Shown: positions 48,481 to 61,602, counted from the first letter of the stretch. The stretch is 64,000 bases of DNA from Cichorium intybus (GCA_023525715.1 CM042017.1:82964357-83028356); one strand, 5' to 3'. The notes: generated from the sequence alone by a model not told the origin. Numbers and translations: made by a program.

Positions 48481-50234
48481 CGTAACGAGTACCTTGTGGT
48501 TATAGTAATGAAGATTGTTGTAACTCAAACAAAAAAAGGAGTGACGATGAGTCTTTATGGCTCGAGACCGTAGGGGAGACTCGCTAGAGTTAAAGAGGAG
48601 ATGGATTGAAATCAGAAAATGATATGAGGTACCATGAATTGATCAGAGGACGGTATGAGATACTGTGATACAACGTTGAGTGGTGAGAACAGAGAATGGT
48701 ACGAGGTACCGTGAGAGAGTGTTGACCAATGAGGTCGACGAACGGTATGAGGTACCGTGAGATTGTGTTAAGTAGTAAGTTTTGAGTAACAGTACGGGAG
48801 TCTGTGAGATAGTACAGTAAGTAATACTGTTGAGAAGTGTTGTTGTGAGTAAGTGCGTTTATCATGTAGTCGTGTTGCGAATGTGTGAGATTTCTTGCAT
48901 ATCGAGCGAGATAGAGTTGTGTAACTACATGATGAGAAAATATGAGTGAAAAGAGAGAATAGTAACTGTAGTTGTGATTGATAGGATTCGTTCCTTAGCA
49001 ATCAAACAGATTATTGCCATTGACAGAAATGTGTGAATGTTGAGATGAAAGTACTATTTACTCGTATGAGATGATGAATAGTAGATTTTATTATAATGAT
49101 TTTGAATTCTTTTATTGAGATTAATGAGTTGATCGAATAATGAGATATGATATCACTATAGAGATTACGGTGTTAGATGTTATTATTTTGAGTCGTGTGT
49201 CGAGATTACGGTGAGCCGTATGTATGACCTAATTGTGTCACTCAGATGAATTAGAGATTGAGGTGATAATGATGGAGAAGTGGAGAGAGGAAAAATCCTT
49301 ACTGATGGTATGTCAAGACTCAAAAGGAATGTATGCAGTTGTGTTAAGAAATTATTTGATAATAAATTATCGAGTATGATAATGCTAATGATTTAATGAG
49401 AATGTGATGTGGATTGTCCACATGAGAGAGGATATAATAAGTGAGTACATCGAGAGAAACAACATGATGTATGTTGTTAAACTGAGACAAAGAGGAGCCA
49501 ATTGGTGGATGATTGTTAGTTATATATTGGGTGAAAAACCTAATATGTGTGCTGAGGCGGGAGCAGAGATAAATGAACTTTTGGAGAAGTTATAATCGAT
49601 TGTGGTGATGAGACAACTGAAACGGGTCTTGTGTGACCAAAGTGTCAAGAGTTAAATAACAAATTCAAAGGAGGCGTGAGTGAAACTCGAGATATTTTCT
49701 AATATTATGTTATTTCTGGATTTTTACCCTGATATTCATGAGTTGTGTTGATGAGGAGTCAGAATTTGACATGTTACAATTAGAAGAGTAAATTAAGAGA
49801 GAACGAGTATTGAAATCGGTGGGACCGTTTTCCTTATTGAAGAATGGTATAATAAGAATGTGGCTCGATGTGAGCATAGATATGAATGTATGTAAATGAT
49901 GATAGTGGTTGGAATATCACTTGAAAAGTGAGGTGAGATAACTTGGTGTCAATGATGCCATAGCAAAGTGTGTGGCCTGAAAGAGTGAGTATTTTCCTAC
50001 GTGGTAGTGATGATAGCCAATATGACTATAGAGATCATCTTGTGAGAATGATGGCGGGTGTTACCTATATTATGAGTAAATGAGATGTGACAGTATGTAT
50101 ATTTCATATGAGCTGACGAGAGGATAATATCATTATCATACGTGATGTGTGATTTCGGTGGTGAGGCGGTTGTATAAACCATACCTATTCCAAGAGATTC
50201 CGAGGACGGAATCTTTTTGAAGGTGATAAGAACT

Positions 50235-51370
50235 TGTAATTCCGTGTTATTAAATTTGAGAAATTTTGAGTTAATCTTAGTGTAATTAAGATTAGTTAGA
50301 TTGTTGCATTAATTTGGGTAGTTAGAATCCTATTTGGAGGAAGTTTGAGGTTGAAAAATGCTAAAAAAAAAGGTTACACGGGTCGTGTTGTATACACACG
50401 GGTCGTGTAGGAGACTTTTTGGGATTATCTGGGCATTCTGTAACTTACACGGGTCGTGTTGTGTGAAACACGGGTCGTGTTCTGAGAACACGGGTCATGT
50501 TCAGCTACAGACCCATTTTTGAGGGAAATCCGTGAGTTACACGGGCCGTGCTGTATTAACACGGGCCGTGTTACGCGTGCAGACCCTTTAAATGTGCAGA
50601 AAACCTCATTTCGAGAAAAATAGATCCTAATTCGATTTCAGAGCATAAAGAGGCGATTTTCTGTCAAATTGAAGCTAGAGATTCATGGGGAAACATAGAG
50701 AGACTCGAATCTAACCCCGCAAACGCGCTCTTGATTCCTAATTCATCGAGGTGACTGATTTCTTCATTTTGGGCGTTTTAAAACCCTAGCTTTGATTTCA
50801 GTTATTTAGTTATATATTGTTATATATGTTGTTAGTAGATTGTTAGTGGATGCCTTTAGAGTTATTGGTGTGATTATTGTCGAGTACCTACGGTTGAATG
50901 AGTATAACCGTGGATTTGGAGGTTTCGGTAAATATAGAGTTGATATTTACCGTTTATACTCCTTTTTCCTCTTTTGATTGATACATCTTTGAGATAGATG
51001 TTATTGAGATGATTGTGGATGTTGGAGAATGGAATTAGCCTATGGTGATATAGCCAAGTCTAGCGAACAGGAGCCCGGTATGCGTAAATTGAGGGTTCCA
51101 CATACTAAACCGATATCAGGTGAGTACTTCCGAATAATTGAGTAAGAGTTATACCTTGTTGTGATAAAGAATGATGGAAAAGTTTAGAGTCTATCCTTTA
51201 AGTGTATTAGATTCATTTGTAATGCTCGGTTAAAACTTGTAAGGACCTTTTGTGTAATTAATTGTGATTATAACATCTTGATCCATGGTTTAAGTACAAG
51301 TATACCCAATTTGATGTATAATTGTTTAAAAAATTTTGGGTGTACTTCGTATGTGAAACCGGGTGTTACA
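50235..51370 (+). repeat. 3' LTR of the LARD-type element
   Basis: Runs from TGTAATTCCG after the purine-rich tract to GGGTGTTACA. It carries seven copies of the near-palindrome ACACGGGTCGTGT or ACACGGGCCGTGT between 50375 and 50577. It lacks about 585 bases present in the 5' LTR. Confidence 0.85.
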
Positions 51371-51426
51371 TCGGGTTCGGTCTGGGTTGGGTTGGTCCTA
51401 GTCCCAAGCTCATCCTTATTTGGGAT

Positions 51427-52739
51427 TGCTTATTTACTTTTTAATATAAGTGTTTATTGTTTTGTAAGATGAGAAAAAAGTGTTGTTCAAAAAGTGTTTG
51501 GATTAGCTTATTAGTTACAAGTTGATAAGCCATTTTTTTAAAAGTATTTGGATTAACTTATTTGTGTAAAATGATCAAAAAAGACACACTTACATGTTTA
51601 TTGCTATTTACTATTTTTACATATAACATTTTATACCTAATCACTGAAAATGTTTTTTTTTTTGACAAATATTATAATTATATAAAATAATATTAATTTT
51701 CTCATAAAAATTATAATATTTTGACGCACTCACAGGTCTTATAAGAAATATATGTATTTATACACTAAAAGATCTTTACAAACATGAGATATACATATTC
51801 AGACACTAACAGATCTTTACAAACATATTGAGATAGAAAATTGAATGAGATCACACACTAACAAATACAAACATTTGAAGCAACATTAACAGATCTTATA
51901 ACTGATTGACCGACTAACAAGTCTTATTTGATTCATAGAAAAATTGAAGTAACATTAACTAATTAGTAAACCCACAAAACGCCATTCACAGAACAATTGA
52001 AGCAACATCAGTCCATATTCATACCTGAAGTAGGAAACAAGAACAAAAAAATCGAACCTTTGACTGATCCAAAAAAATCGATATACATAAAATTAGTAAC
52101 AGGAAATTGATCCACAGAAGTTGATTCACAAAAAAGAGATATTCTCAAAGAAAAATGGAACCTTGAGTTGTTGTCGATCGGTATCATTAGAAAAGAAAAA
52201 AATGAAGCTTTGAAGAAGCAGATCATACTTGTAGCTTCGGTTCTACCGCTGAAGAAGAAAGAGTTTGTGGCTTGAAGGAGAGGATGACAGTGTAAATCTA
52301 ACAACTGGAAAATTTAAGTTTATAGAATGAGAAGAAGTAGAAAGAATAGTTGGAAAAGATTTAAAAGTTTGTATGTGATGGTAAAATGATAAAAATGTGA
52401 AACCGTCATTGTTATGACAAATAAGGATAATAAGATAATGAAGTAGTTATTATAAGGAATTTGTGTTTTAAGAAGTCAATATGTAATGGGAAAAATGCAA
52501 CCCAACATGTAATGGTATGATTCAGTTGGCGATATTTGACGTCAAAGGGATGATTGGTGAGGGTCACTTACATCCAAAAACATTAGGGACGTGTTTGGCA
52601 CTCAGCTTTGGGAAACTTCTAGCTTTAAAAAAACTAAAAAAAAATGTTCGGCAGTAGGAGCTTTTAGCTTTTATTTTAAAACAAAAGCTCATTAAATAAC
52701 CCAGAAAATCAAGCAAAATCCATAATATAAATTGAAGAG
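51427..52739. other. Intergenic sequence; no gene recognised
   Basis: The first 360 bases are the paralogue of 21053-22140. The frame at 52008-52304 (minus) has no assignable domain. Confidence 0.45.
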
Positions 52740-52985
52740 AAAATTGCATATTTAGTCCCTGTGGTTTGCCAAAAGTTGCTACTTTGGTCCAAAAACTTTT
52801 CAGCTAGCACCACAGGTCCAAAACAAAAATTTTATTGCGGTTTTGGTCAAAATATTATAAAACATACTTAGAAGGACAAATTTATATTTCTATTTTCTTT
52901 TTTCATTTTCTTTTAATTTGTTTTATCATTTTTTAATTAAAAGAAAACAAAAAAGAAAATAACCCCTCCCCCTTAATCCGTCCCC
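52740..52985 (+). repeat. Dispersed noncoding repeat, copy 2
   Basis: Inverted relative of 13600-13820; followed by a (TA)n run as copy 1 is adjoined by (GA)n. Confidence 0.5.
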
Positions 52986-52991
52986 TTATTC

Positions 52992-53489
<498 letters not shown>

Positions 53490-53772
53490 TGTGAATGTAA
53501 ACACATAATGTAAACACAAACTTGGTCTCACCAACCATTGCAGCCACCAACCCACTTACCCACCATTGTTGAAGAAGGTGGCAAACTTTGTTTTCTCTTG
53601 TTTAAATTCATTGAATGTAGTAGGTGTCATTAGTATTTGCATCACTATAAATAGAGGTTTTAGCTTCATTTGTTAAGTACCACAAAAACATAGAAGAGAG
53701 TGTTTAGATAGTTAGCGTGAGTTGTTCTTTTCTTGTATTTCAGTTTGAGTATTGAATAAAAGAACATTTGAG
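53490..53772 (+). repeat. LTR 1 of the Copia cluster, 3' end missing
   Basis: Same LTR as 53781-54080, but it stops at TTTGAG and passes directly into the purine tract GGGGGAGAA of the next LTR. It has a shorter repeat section and an extra 'acacataatgtaa' near its start. Confidence 0.8.
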
Positions 53773-54082
53773 GGGGAGAATGTGAGTGTAAACACAAACT
53801 TGGTCTCACCAACCATTGCAGCCACCAACCCACTTACCCACCATTGTTGAAGAACCAACCCACCATTGTTGAAGAAGGTGGCAAACTTTGTTTTCTCTTG
53901 TTTAAATTCATTGAATGTAGTAGTTGTCATTAGTATTTGCTTGGCTATAAATAGAGGTTTTAGCTTCATTTGTTAACCACCACAAAAACATAGAAGAGAG
54001 TGTTTAGATAGTTAGCGAGAGTTGTTCTTTTCTTGTATTTCAGTTTGAGTATTGAATAAAAGAACATTTGAGTTCCAACAAG

Positions 54083-54094
54083 TGGTATCAGAGC
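54083..54094 (+). other. Primer binding site
   Basis: TGGTATCAGAGC two bases after the LTR. Confidence 0.9.
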
Positions 54095-54598
54095 TTGGTT
54101 AAGCTCCCGGGGCAACTTTCTAAACACTCTCGGGTTTTTTGGTCAAAATTTTCTGTCTTAAAATCGATTTTCGAGAGCACCATTGGAAAGGTCTCGTTCT
54201 CACGATTCCGAATATATATTTTTCGGAATTTTTCGACCACCGGAAGACCTCCAAAAGTCCGGTCAATGGTTCGCCGGAATAGTTGCCGGAAAAACCAGTT
54301 CGTCGGAGATCTCGTCGGAGAAAACGACCGGAGAAGACGACACTGTAGCAAAACTGTAGCAGGTTTCAGAAAACTACAATTTGGTCCCTGAAGTTTCGAA
54401 AAGTTACCTTTTGGTCCTGTATTTCCGAAAAATTTCAGGTTGGTCCCTATTTTTCAGAAAAACTTCAGAATAGCCCTTATACTTCAAAAAGTTTCAAACA
54501 AGCCCCTGAACTTCTAAAAATTACATTTTAATCCTTGTAATTTTCATAAATTACACGTAATTTTTATAAATTACACGTAATTTTCGTACACGCCAAGA

Positions 54599-56536
54599 AT
54601 GTCCACACCAAGTTAGTCGTTTTCTCAACCCGAAATTGAAAGTGTTCAAAGGACCGGGAGGGATAGTAGTGTTACGTTACACTATCCGTTGCTTACAAAA
54701 ACAAACTACGCGGTGTGGGCTATAAAAATGCGAGTGAATTTACAAGCACAAGGAGTGTGGGATGCAATTCAAAATGCAAGAGTAGATGAACGAACAGATA
54801 GGATGGCGCTTGCGGCCATTTACCAAGCGATTCCAGAGGACGTACTTCTTATGTTGGCCGAGAAGGACACGGCTAAAGAAGCATGGAAAACGCTTAAGAT
54901 GATGCATATGGGAGCTGATCGGTTAAAGGAGGCTAAAGTACAAACGTTGAGAAGTGAATTCGAGGTGATCCGAATGAACAATGGTGACTCGATAGATGAT
55001 TTCGCCATCAGATTGAACACTATTGTGACCGGTATTCGATCTCTCGGTGAAAAGATCGAGGAGAATACGGTGGTGAAGAAGTTTCTTCGAGCCGTCCCAA
55101 TGCGATTTATACAAATTGTAACATCTATCGAGCAATTTGGAGACATGAAAAACATGACGGTTGAAGAAGTTGTAGGCCGTCTCAAGACCCACGAAGAGCG
55201 ACTTCGAGGGTATGAAGAACGGGAAGAAGGACCTTCTCTATTGCGTACACATGCCAAGTGGGCATCTCAATCTAAGCAAATCGACGAGGGAGACTCGTCA
55301 AACACTTCAAGGGAAAGTGGAAACCAAGGCCAAGGACGCGGTCGAGGTCGTGGGCATGGCCGAGGAGATGGTCATGAGTATGATGTAAACTGGAATGACT
55401 ACAATCGTCCTCGAAAGGACAAAAGTAAAATAAAATGTTTTACTTGCGAGGAATATGGTCATTATGCATCAGAGTGTCCAAACAAGAAACGAGGTGAGGA
55501 GGTGAACCTCACCCAAACCAATGAAGATGAACAACCCATTTTAATGATGGCGATCTCGCAAGAAGATACACCAGGTATGGTGCCGCTAAAAGAAAAGAAC
55601 GGCGTTGATATCCCTGCATCCGAAGAAAGTCAAGTTGATTCCGAGGAATGGTACCTAGACAACGGTGCTAGCAATCATATGACCGGAGATCGTTCAAAGT
55701 TCCATGAGTTAGACGAGAACGTGACGGGTTATACACGGTTCGAAGACAGGTCAAAGATCGACATCAAAGGAAAATGTACGATCTTGTTTTATTACGGAAA
55801 CGGAGATCAAAGACTACTTAACGAGGTATATTACATTCCTAGACTTAAAAAGAATATTATAAGTCTTGGACAACTAACCGAAGACGGGAATCGAGTCGAC
55901 ATGGATGGTGATAGTTTACGGGCATTTGACGATAGTAATACTTTACTTTTTAAAGTAAAAAGAACCCGTAACCGACTCTATAAGACACTTTTAAAGACGA
56001 GACAAAAAATGTGTCTTTTATCATCCCAAGATGATCCAGGTTGGTTGTGGCATCAACGACGTCTGTATGCCAATTATTATACCATGAAAGTTAATGGTTA
56101 TTTGGAGCATAATAAAATTCTAGGTTCACATCTAAAGAAATTAGATGATCCGAGTGAGGAAGAATTTTATGTTGAAGTTGAAAAATGTGAAAAAGGACAC
56201 CAGTTTTTCGACGCACGGAAAAGGAAGCCACGGATAAGGCGAGAATGGTTCTTTGGTAAACGGAAAAGATGGACTTGGATAGAAAAAGCAGCTGCCAGTT
56301 TTCTTCAACGTAGTTCCAAAAATCGAGGTATCGATTTTCGTAAAGTGATGCAAAAGAAGGAAGACGTGTCACTAAAGAAAATGACTTATGCTGAAAGGAT
56401 TTCGGGGAAGTTCAGTGTGAGAGATTGCATTCCAACAACTTGTTCCAAGGATGCAAAATTGAAACTCGAGAAAGATAAAGACAAAGCACTTGTCGATTAT
56501 TCTGTAGCCGGGGATGGCATGAAATGTGCAACATGA
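54599..56536 (+). pseudogene. Copia-type GAG-protease with long basic C-terminus
   Basis: The family start is the ATG at 54599 (MSTPS), but codon 6 is TAG (54614-54616); the inverted copy has a Ser codon there. Beyond it the frame is open to 56536, 646 codons in all. Domains: UBN2 GAG (LTKTNYAVWAIKMR to about 230), Arg/Gly-rich linker, CCHC knuckle CFTCEEYGHYASEC near 285, protease-like WYLDNGASNHMTG near 355, and a LISLGQL / WLWHQRR segment as before integrase. The last 150 residues are strongly basic (FGKRKRWTW, FRKVMQKKEDVSLKK) and match no integrase. That tail is kept in every copy of the cluster. Confidence 0.8.
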
Positions 56537-56884
56537 TCGGCGTAACGAATCTGAAGCCAAATTTCGTTTAAGGGGGAGAATGTGAGTGTAAACACAAACT
56601 TGGTCTCACCAACCATTGCAGCCACCAACCCACTTACCCACCATTGTTGAAGAACCAACCCACCATTGTTGAAGAAGGTGGCAAACTTTGTTTTCTCTTG
56701 TTTAAATTCATTGAATGTAGTAGTTGTCATTAGTATTTGCTTGGCTATAAATAGAGGTTTTAGCTTCATTTGTTAACCACCACAAAAACATAGAAGAGAG
56801 TGTTTAGATAGTTAGCGAGAGTTGTTCTTTTCTTGTATTTCAGTTTGAGTATTGAATAAAAGAACATTTGAGTTCCAACAAGTG

Positions 56885-57181
56885 CGAGAAGGGTTCTTTG
56901 GTAAATGGAAAAGATGGACTTGGACCGAAAAAGCAGCTGCCAGTTTTCTCCAACGTAGTCCCAAAAATCGAGGTATCGATTTTCGTAAAGTGATGCAAAA
57001 GAAGGAAGACGTGTCACTAAAGAAAACGGCTTATGCTAAAAGGATTTCGGGGGAGTTCAGTGTGCGAGATTGCATTCCAACAACTTGTTCCAAGGATGCA
57101 AAATTGAAACTTGAGAAAGATAAAGACAAAGGACTTGTCGATTATTCTATAGTGGGGAATGGCATGGAATATGCAACATGA
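56885..57181 (+). pseudogene. GAG C-terminal fragment
   Basis: Directly after LTR 3 and only AGTG of its primer site, the sequence jumps to the last 99 codons of the GAG (REGFFGKWKRW onwards), followed by the purine tract and LTR 4. This is an internal deletion joining primer site to the gene's 3' end. Confidence 0.85.
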
Positions 57182-57225
57182 TTGGCGTAACAAATCTCAA
57201 GCCAAGTTTGGTTTAAGGGGGAGAA

Positions 57226-57457
57226 TGTGAGTGTAAACACATGTAAACACAAACTTGGTCTCACCAACCATTGCAGCCACCAACCCACTTACCCACCATT
57301 GTTGAAGAACCAACCCACCATTGTTGAAGAAGGTGGCAAACTTTGTTTTCTCTTGTTTAAATTCATTGAATGTAGTAGTTGTCATTAGTATTTGCTTGGC
57401 TATAAATAGAGGTTTTAGCTTCATTTGTTAAGCACCACAAAAAACATAGAAGAGAGT
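57226..57457 (+). repeat. LTR 4, 3'-truncated
   Basis: Same family as 53781-54080 with an extra ACACATGTAA near the start; it breaks off at AGAGAGT, where an inverted GAG piece begins. Confidence 0.85.
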
Positions 57458-57583
57458 TGTATAAATCGCATTGGGACGGCTCGAAGAAACTTCTTCACCA
57501 CCGTATTCTCCTCGATATTTTCACCGAGAGATCGAATACCTGTCACAATAGTGTTCAATCTCATGGCGAAATCATCTATCGAG
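57458..57583 (-). pseudogene. Inverted GAG fragment
   Basis: These 126 bases are the minus-strand version of about 55000-55125 of the forward copy. They join the forward GAG at the 10-base word ATCTATCGAG (57574-57583), which both parts share. Confidence 0.85.
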
Positions 57584-58987
57584 TAATTTGGAGACATGAA
57601 AAACATGACGGCTGAAGAAGTTGTAGACCGTCTCAAGACCCACAAAGAGCGACTTCGAGGGTATGAAGAACGAGAAGAAGGACCTTCTCTATTGCTTACA
57701 CATGCCAAGTGGGCATCTCAATCTAAGCAAATCGACGAGGGAGACTCGTCAAACACTTCAAGGGAAAGTAGAAACCAAGGCCAAGGACGTGGTCGATGTC
57801 GTGTGCATAGCCGAGGAGATGGTCATGAGTATGATGCAAACCGGAATGACTACAATCGTCCTCGAAAGGACAAAAGTAAAATAAAATGTTTTACTTGCGA
57901 GGAATATGGTCATTATGCATCAGAGTGTCCAAACAAGAAACGAGGTGAGGAGGTGAACCTCACCCAAACCAATGAAGATGAAGAGCCCGTTTTAATGATG
58001 GCGATCTCGCAAGAAGATACACCAGGTATGGTGCCGCTAAAAGAGAAGAACGGCGTTGATATCCCTGCATCCAAAGAAAGTCAAGTTGATTCCGAGGAAT
58101 GGTACCTTGACAACGGTGCTAGCAATCATATGACCGGAGATCGTTCAAAGTTCCATGAGTTAGACGAGAACGTGACGGGTTATACACGATTCGGAGACGG
58201 GTCAAAGATCGACATCAAAGGAAAAGGTACGATCTTGTTTTATTACGGAAACGGAGATCAAAGAATACTTAACGAGGTATATTACATTCCTAGACTTAAA
58301 AAGAATATTATAAGTCTTGGACAACTAACCGAAGACGGGAATCGAGTCGACATGGATGGTGATATTTTACGGGTATTTGACAATAGTAATACTTTACTTT
58401 TTAAAGTAAAAAGAACCCGTAACCGACTCTATAAGACACTTTTAAAGACGAGACGAAAAATGTGTCTTTTATCATCCCAAGATGATCCAGGTTGGTTGTG
58501 GCATCAACGACGTCCGTATGCCAATTATTATACCATGAAAGTTAATGGTTATTTGGAGCATGATAAAATTCTAGGTTCACATCTAAAGAAATTAGATGAT
58601 CCGAGTGACGAAGAATTTTATGTTGAAGTTGAAAAATGTGAAAAAGGACACCAGTTTTTCGACGCACGGAAAAGGAAGCCACGAATAAGACGAGAAGGGT
58701 TCTTTGGTAAGCAAAAAAGATGGACTTCGACCGAAAAAGCAGCTGCCAGTTTTCTCCAACGTAGTCCCAAAAATCGAGGTATCGATTTTCGTAAGGTGAT
58801 GCAGAAGATAGAAGACGTGTCTCTAAAGAAAACGGCTTATGCTAAAAGGATTTCGGGGGAGTTTAGTGTGAGAGATTGCATTCCAACAACTTGTTCCAAG
58901 GATGCAAAATTGAAACTCGAGAAAGATAAAGACAAAGCACTTGTCGATTATTCTGTAGTCGGGGATGGCATGAAATGCTCAACATGA
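57584..58987 (+). pseudogene. GAG-protease gene, 5'-truncated copy
   Basis: Starts in mid-GAG with a TAA where the forward copy has CAA, then is open from 57596 for 463 codons. It keeps the knuckle CFTCEEYGHYASEC, the WYLDNGASNHMTG motif and the basic C-terminal tail, with few amino-acid changes from 54599-56536. The N-terminal GAG half is absent. A purine tract and LTR 5 follow. Confidence 0.85.
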
Positions 58988-59031
58988 TCGGCGTAACGAA
59001 TCTCGAGCCAAGTTTGGTTTAAGGGGGAGAA

Positions 59032-59314
59032 TGTGAATGTAAACACATAGTGTAAACACAAACTTGCAGCCACCACCAACCACACCTACACCACCAACCA
59101 CACCTAACTTTGTTGAATTTCTCATATGAACTCATTTTTAGGTTGCAGCTATTGTAGAAATTAGGCACACTACCATCACTATAAATAGATGTTCTAACAT
59201 CCATTGTAATGCACCACAAAAACATAGAAGAGAGTGTTTAGATAGTTAGCGAGAGTTGTTCTTTTCTTGTATTTCAGTTTGAGTATTGAATAAAAGAACA
59301 TTTGAGTTCCAACA
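59032..59314 (+). repeat. LTR 5 with a different U3 region
   Basis: First 40 and last 110 bases match the family LTR, but the middle (about 59065-59205) is different, including CCACCAACCACACC repeats and its own CTATAAATAGATG box. It is a recombinant or a subfamily LTR. Confidence 0.8.
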
Positions 59315-59664
59315 AGTCTTGTTGGATCTCAAATGTTCTTTTATTCAATACTCAAACTGAAATACAAGAAAAGAACAACTCACGCTAACTATCTAAACAC
59401 TATCTTCTATGTTTTTTTGGTGGTTAACAAATGAAGCTAAAACCTCTATTTATAGCCAAGCAAATACTAATGACAACTACTACATTCAATGAATTTAAAC
59501 AAGAAAAAAACAAAGTTTGCCACCTTCTTCAACAATGGTGGGTTGGTTCTTCAACAATGGTGGGTAAGTGGGTTGGTGGTTGCAATGGTTGGTGAGACCA
59601 AGTTTGTGTTTACACTCACATTCTCCCCCTTAAACCAAATTTGGCTTCAGATTCGTTACGCCGA

Positions 59665-61602
59665 TCATGTTGCACATTTCATGCCATCCCCGGCTACAGA
59701 ATAATCGACAAGTGCTTTGTCTTTATCTTTCTCGAGTTTCAATTTTGCATCCTTGGAACAAGTTGTTGGAATGCAATCTCTCACACTGAACTTCCCCGAA
59801 ATCCTATCAGCAAAAGTCATTTTCTTTAGTGACATGTCTTCCTTCTTTTGCATCACTTTACAAAAATCGATACCTCGATTTTTAGAACTACATTGGAGAA
59901 AACTGGCAGCTGCTTTTTCGGTCCAAGTCCATCTTTTCCGTTTACCAAAGAACCCTTCTCGCCTTATCCGTGGCTTCCTTTTCCGTGCGTCGAAAAACTG
60001 GTGTCCTTTTTCACATTTTTCAACTTCAACATAAAATTCTTCCTCACTCGGATCATCTAATTTCTTTAGATGTGAACCTAGAATTTTATCATGCTCCAAA
60101 TAACCATTAACTTTCATGGTATAATAATTGGCATACGGACGTCGTTGATGCCACAACCAACCTGGATCATCTTGGGATGATAAAAGACACATTTTTTGTC
60201 TCGTCTTTAAAAGTGTCTTATAGAGTCGGTTACGGGTTCTTTTTACTTTAAAAAGTAAAGTATTATTATTGTTAAATACCCGTAAAATATTACCATCCAT
60301 GTCGACTCGATTCCCGTCTTCGGTTAGTTGTCCAAGACTTATAATATTCTTTTTAAGTCTAGGAATGTAATATACCTCGTTAAGTAGTCTTTGATCTTTG
60401 TTTCCGTAATCAAACAAGATCGTACCTTTTCCTTTGATGTCGATCTTTGACCCGTCTCCGAACCGTGTATAACCCGTCACGTTCTCGTCTAACTCATGGA
60501 ACTTTGAACGATCTCCGGTCATATGATTGCTAGCACCGTTGTCAAGGTACCATTCCTCGGAATCAACTTGACTTTCTTCGGATGCAGGGATATCAACGAC
60601 ATTCTTCTCTTTTAGCGGCACCATACCTGGTGTATCTTCTTGCGAGATTGCCATCATTATAATGGGCTGTTCATCTTCATTGGTTTGGGTGAGGTTCACC
60701 TCCTCACCTCGTTTCTTGTTTGGACACTCTGATGCATAATGACCATATTCCTCGCAAGTAAAACATTTTATTTTACTTTTGTCCTTTCGAGGACGATTGT
60801 AGTCATTCCGGTTTGCATCATACTCATGACCATCTCCTCGTCCATGCCCACGACCTCGACCGCGTCCTTGGCCTTGGTTTCCACTTTCCCTTGAAGTGTT
60901 TGACGAGTCTCCCTCGTCGGTTTGCTTAGATTGAGATGCCCACTTGACATGTGTAAGCAATAGAGAAGGTCCTTCTTCCCGTTCTTCATACCCTCGAAGT
61001 CGCTCTTCATGGGTCTTGAGACGGCCTACAACTTCTTCAACCGTCATGTTTTTCATGTCTCCAAATTGCTCGATAGATGTTACGATTTGTATAAATCGCA
61101 TTGGGACGGCTATAAGAAACTTCTTCACCACCGTATTCTCCTCGATCTTTTCACCGAGAGATCGAATACCGGTCACAATAGTGTTCAATCTCATGGCGAA
61201 ATCATCTATCGAGTCACCATTGTTCATTCAGATCACCTCGAATTCACTTCTCAGCGTTTGTACTTTAGCCTCCTTTAACCGATCAGCTCCCATATGCATC
61301 ATCTTAAGCGTTTCCCATGCTTCTTTAACCGTGTTCTTCTCGGCCAACATAAGAAGTACGTCCTCTGGAATCGCTTGGTAAATGGCCGCAAGCTCCATCC
61401 TATTTGTTCGTTCATCTACTCTTGCATTTTGAATTGCATCCCACACTCCTTGTGCTTGTAAATTCACTCGCATTTTTATAGCCCACACCACGTAGTTTGT
61501 TTTTGTAAGCAACGGATAGTGTAACGTAACACTACTATCCCTCTCGGTCCTTTAAACACTTTCAATTTCGGGTTGAGAAAACGACGAGCTTGGTGTGGAC
61601 AT
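59665..61602 (-). pseudogene. GAG-protease gene of the inverted copy
   Basis: 646 codons from ATG at 61602 (MSTPSSSFSQPE) to 59665, the same length as the forward copy. Two stops break it: TAA at 61552-61554 (codon 17, CAA in the forward copy) and TGA at 61228-61230 (CGA in the forward copy). GAG, CFTCEEYGHYASEC knuckle, WYLDNGASNHMTG and basic tail are otherwise whole. Confidence 0.85.

Larger units (their letters stand above)
53781..56880 (+). mobile_element. Copia-derived GAG-protease-only element, forward copy
   Basis: LTRs 53781-54080 and 56581-56880 (300 bases each, TGTGAGTG...TTCCAACA, nearly identical, each with a CTATAAATAGAGG box), primer site 54083-54094 and purine tract AAGGGGGAGAA at 56570-56580. 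The single ORF codes GAG and protease. There is no target duplication: the left neighbour is another LTR's purine tract and the right neighbour is element interior, so this is part of a tandem array. Confidence 0.88.

Noticed and set aside
48038..48481. 147-codon minus-strand frame with repeated QYVAPQNMWS-like units
   Set aside because: It is the 44-bp minisatellite read through; such frames arise by chance in repeats and there is no start context or domain.
54820..55257. Long minus-strand frames opposite the GAG genes (also 60944-61381, 15383-15661, 27695-27973)
   Set aside because: They mirror well-supported GAG frames on the other strand and recur only because the GAG is repeated.
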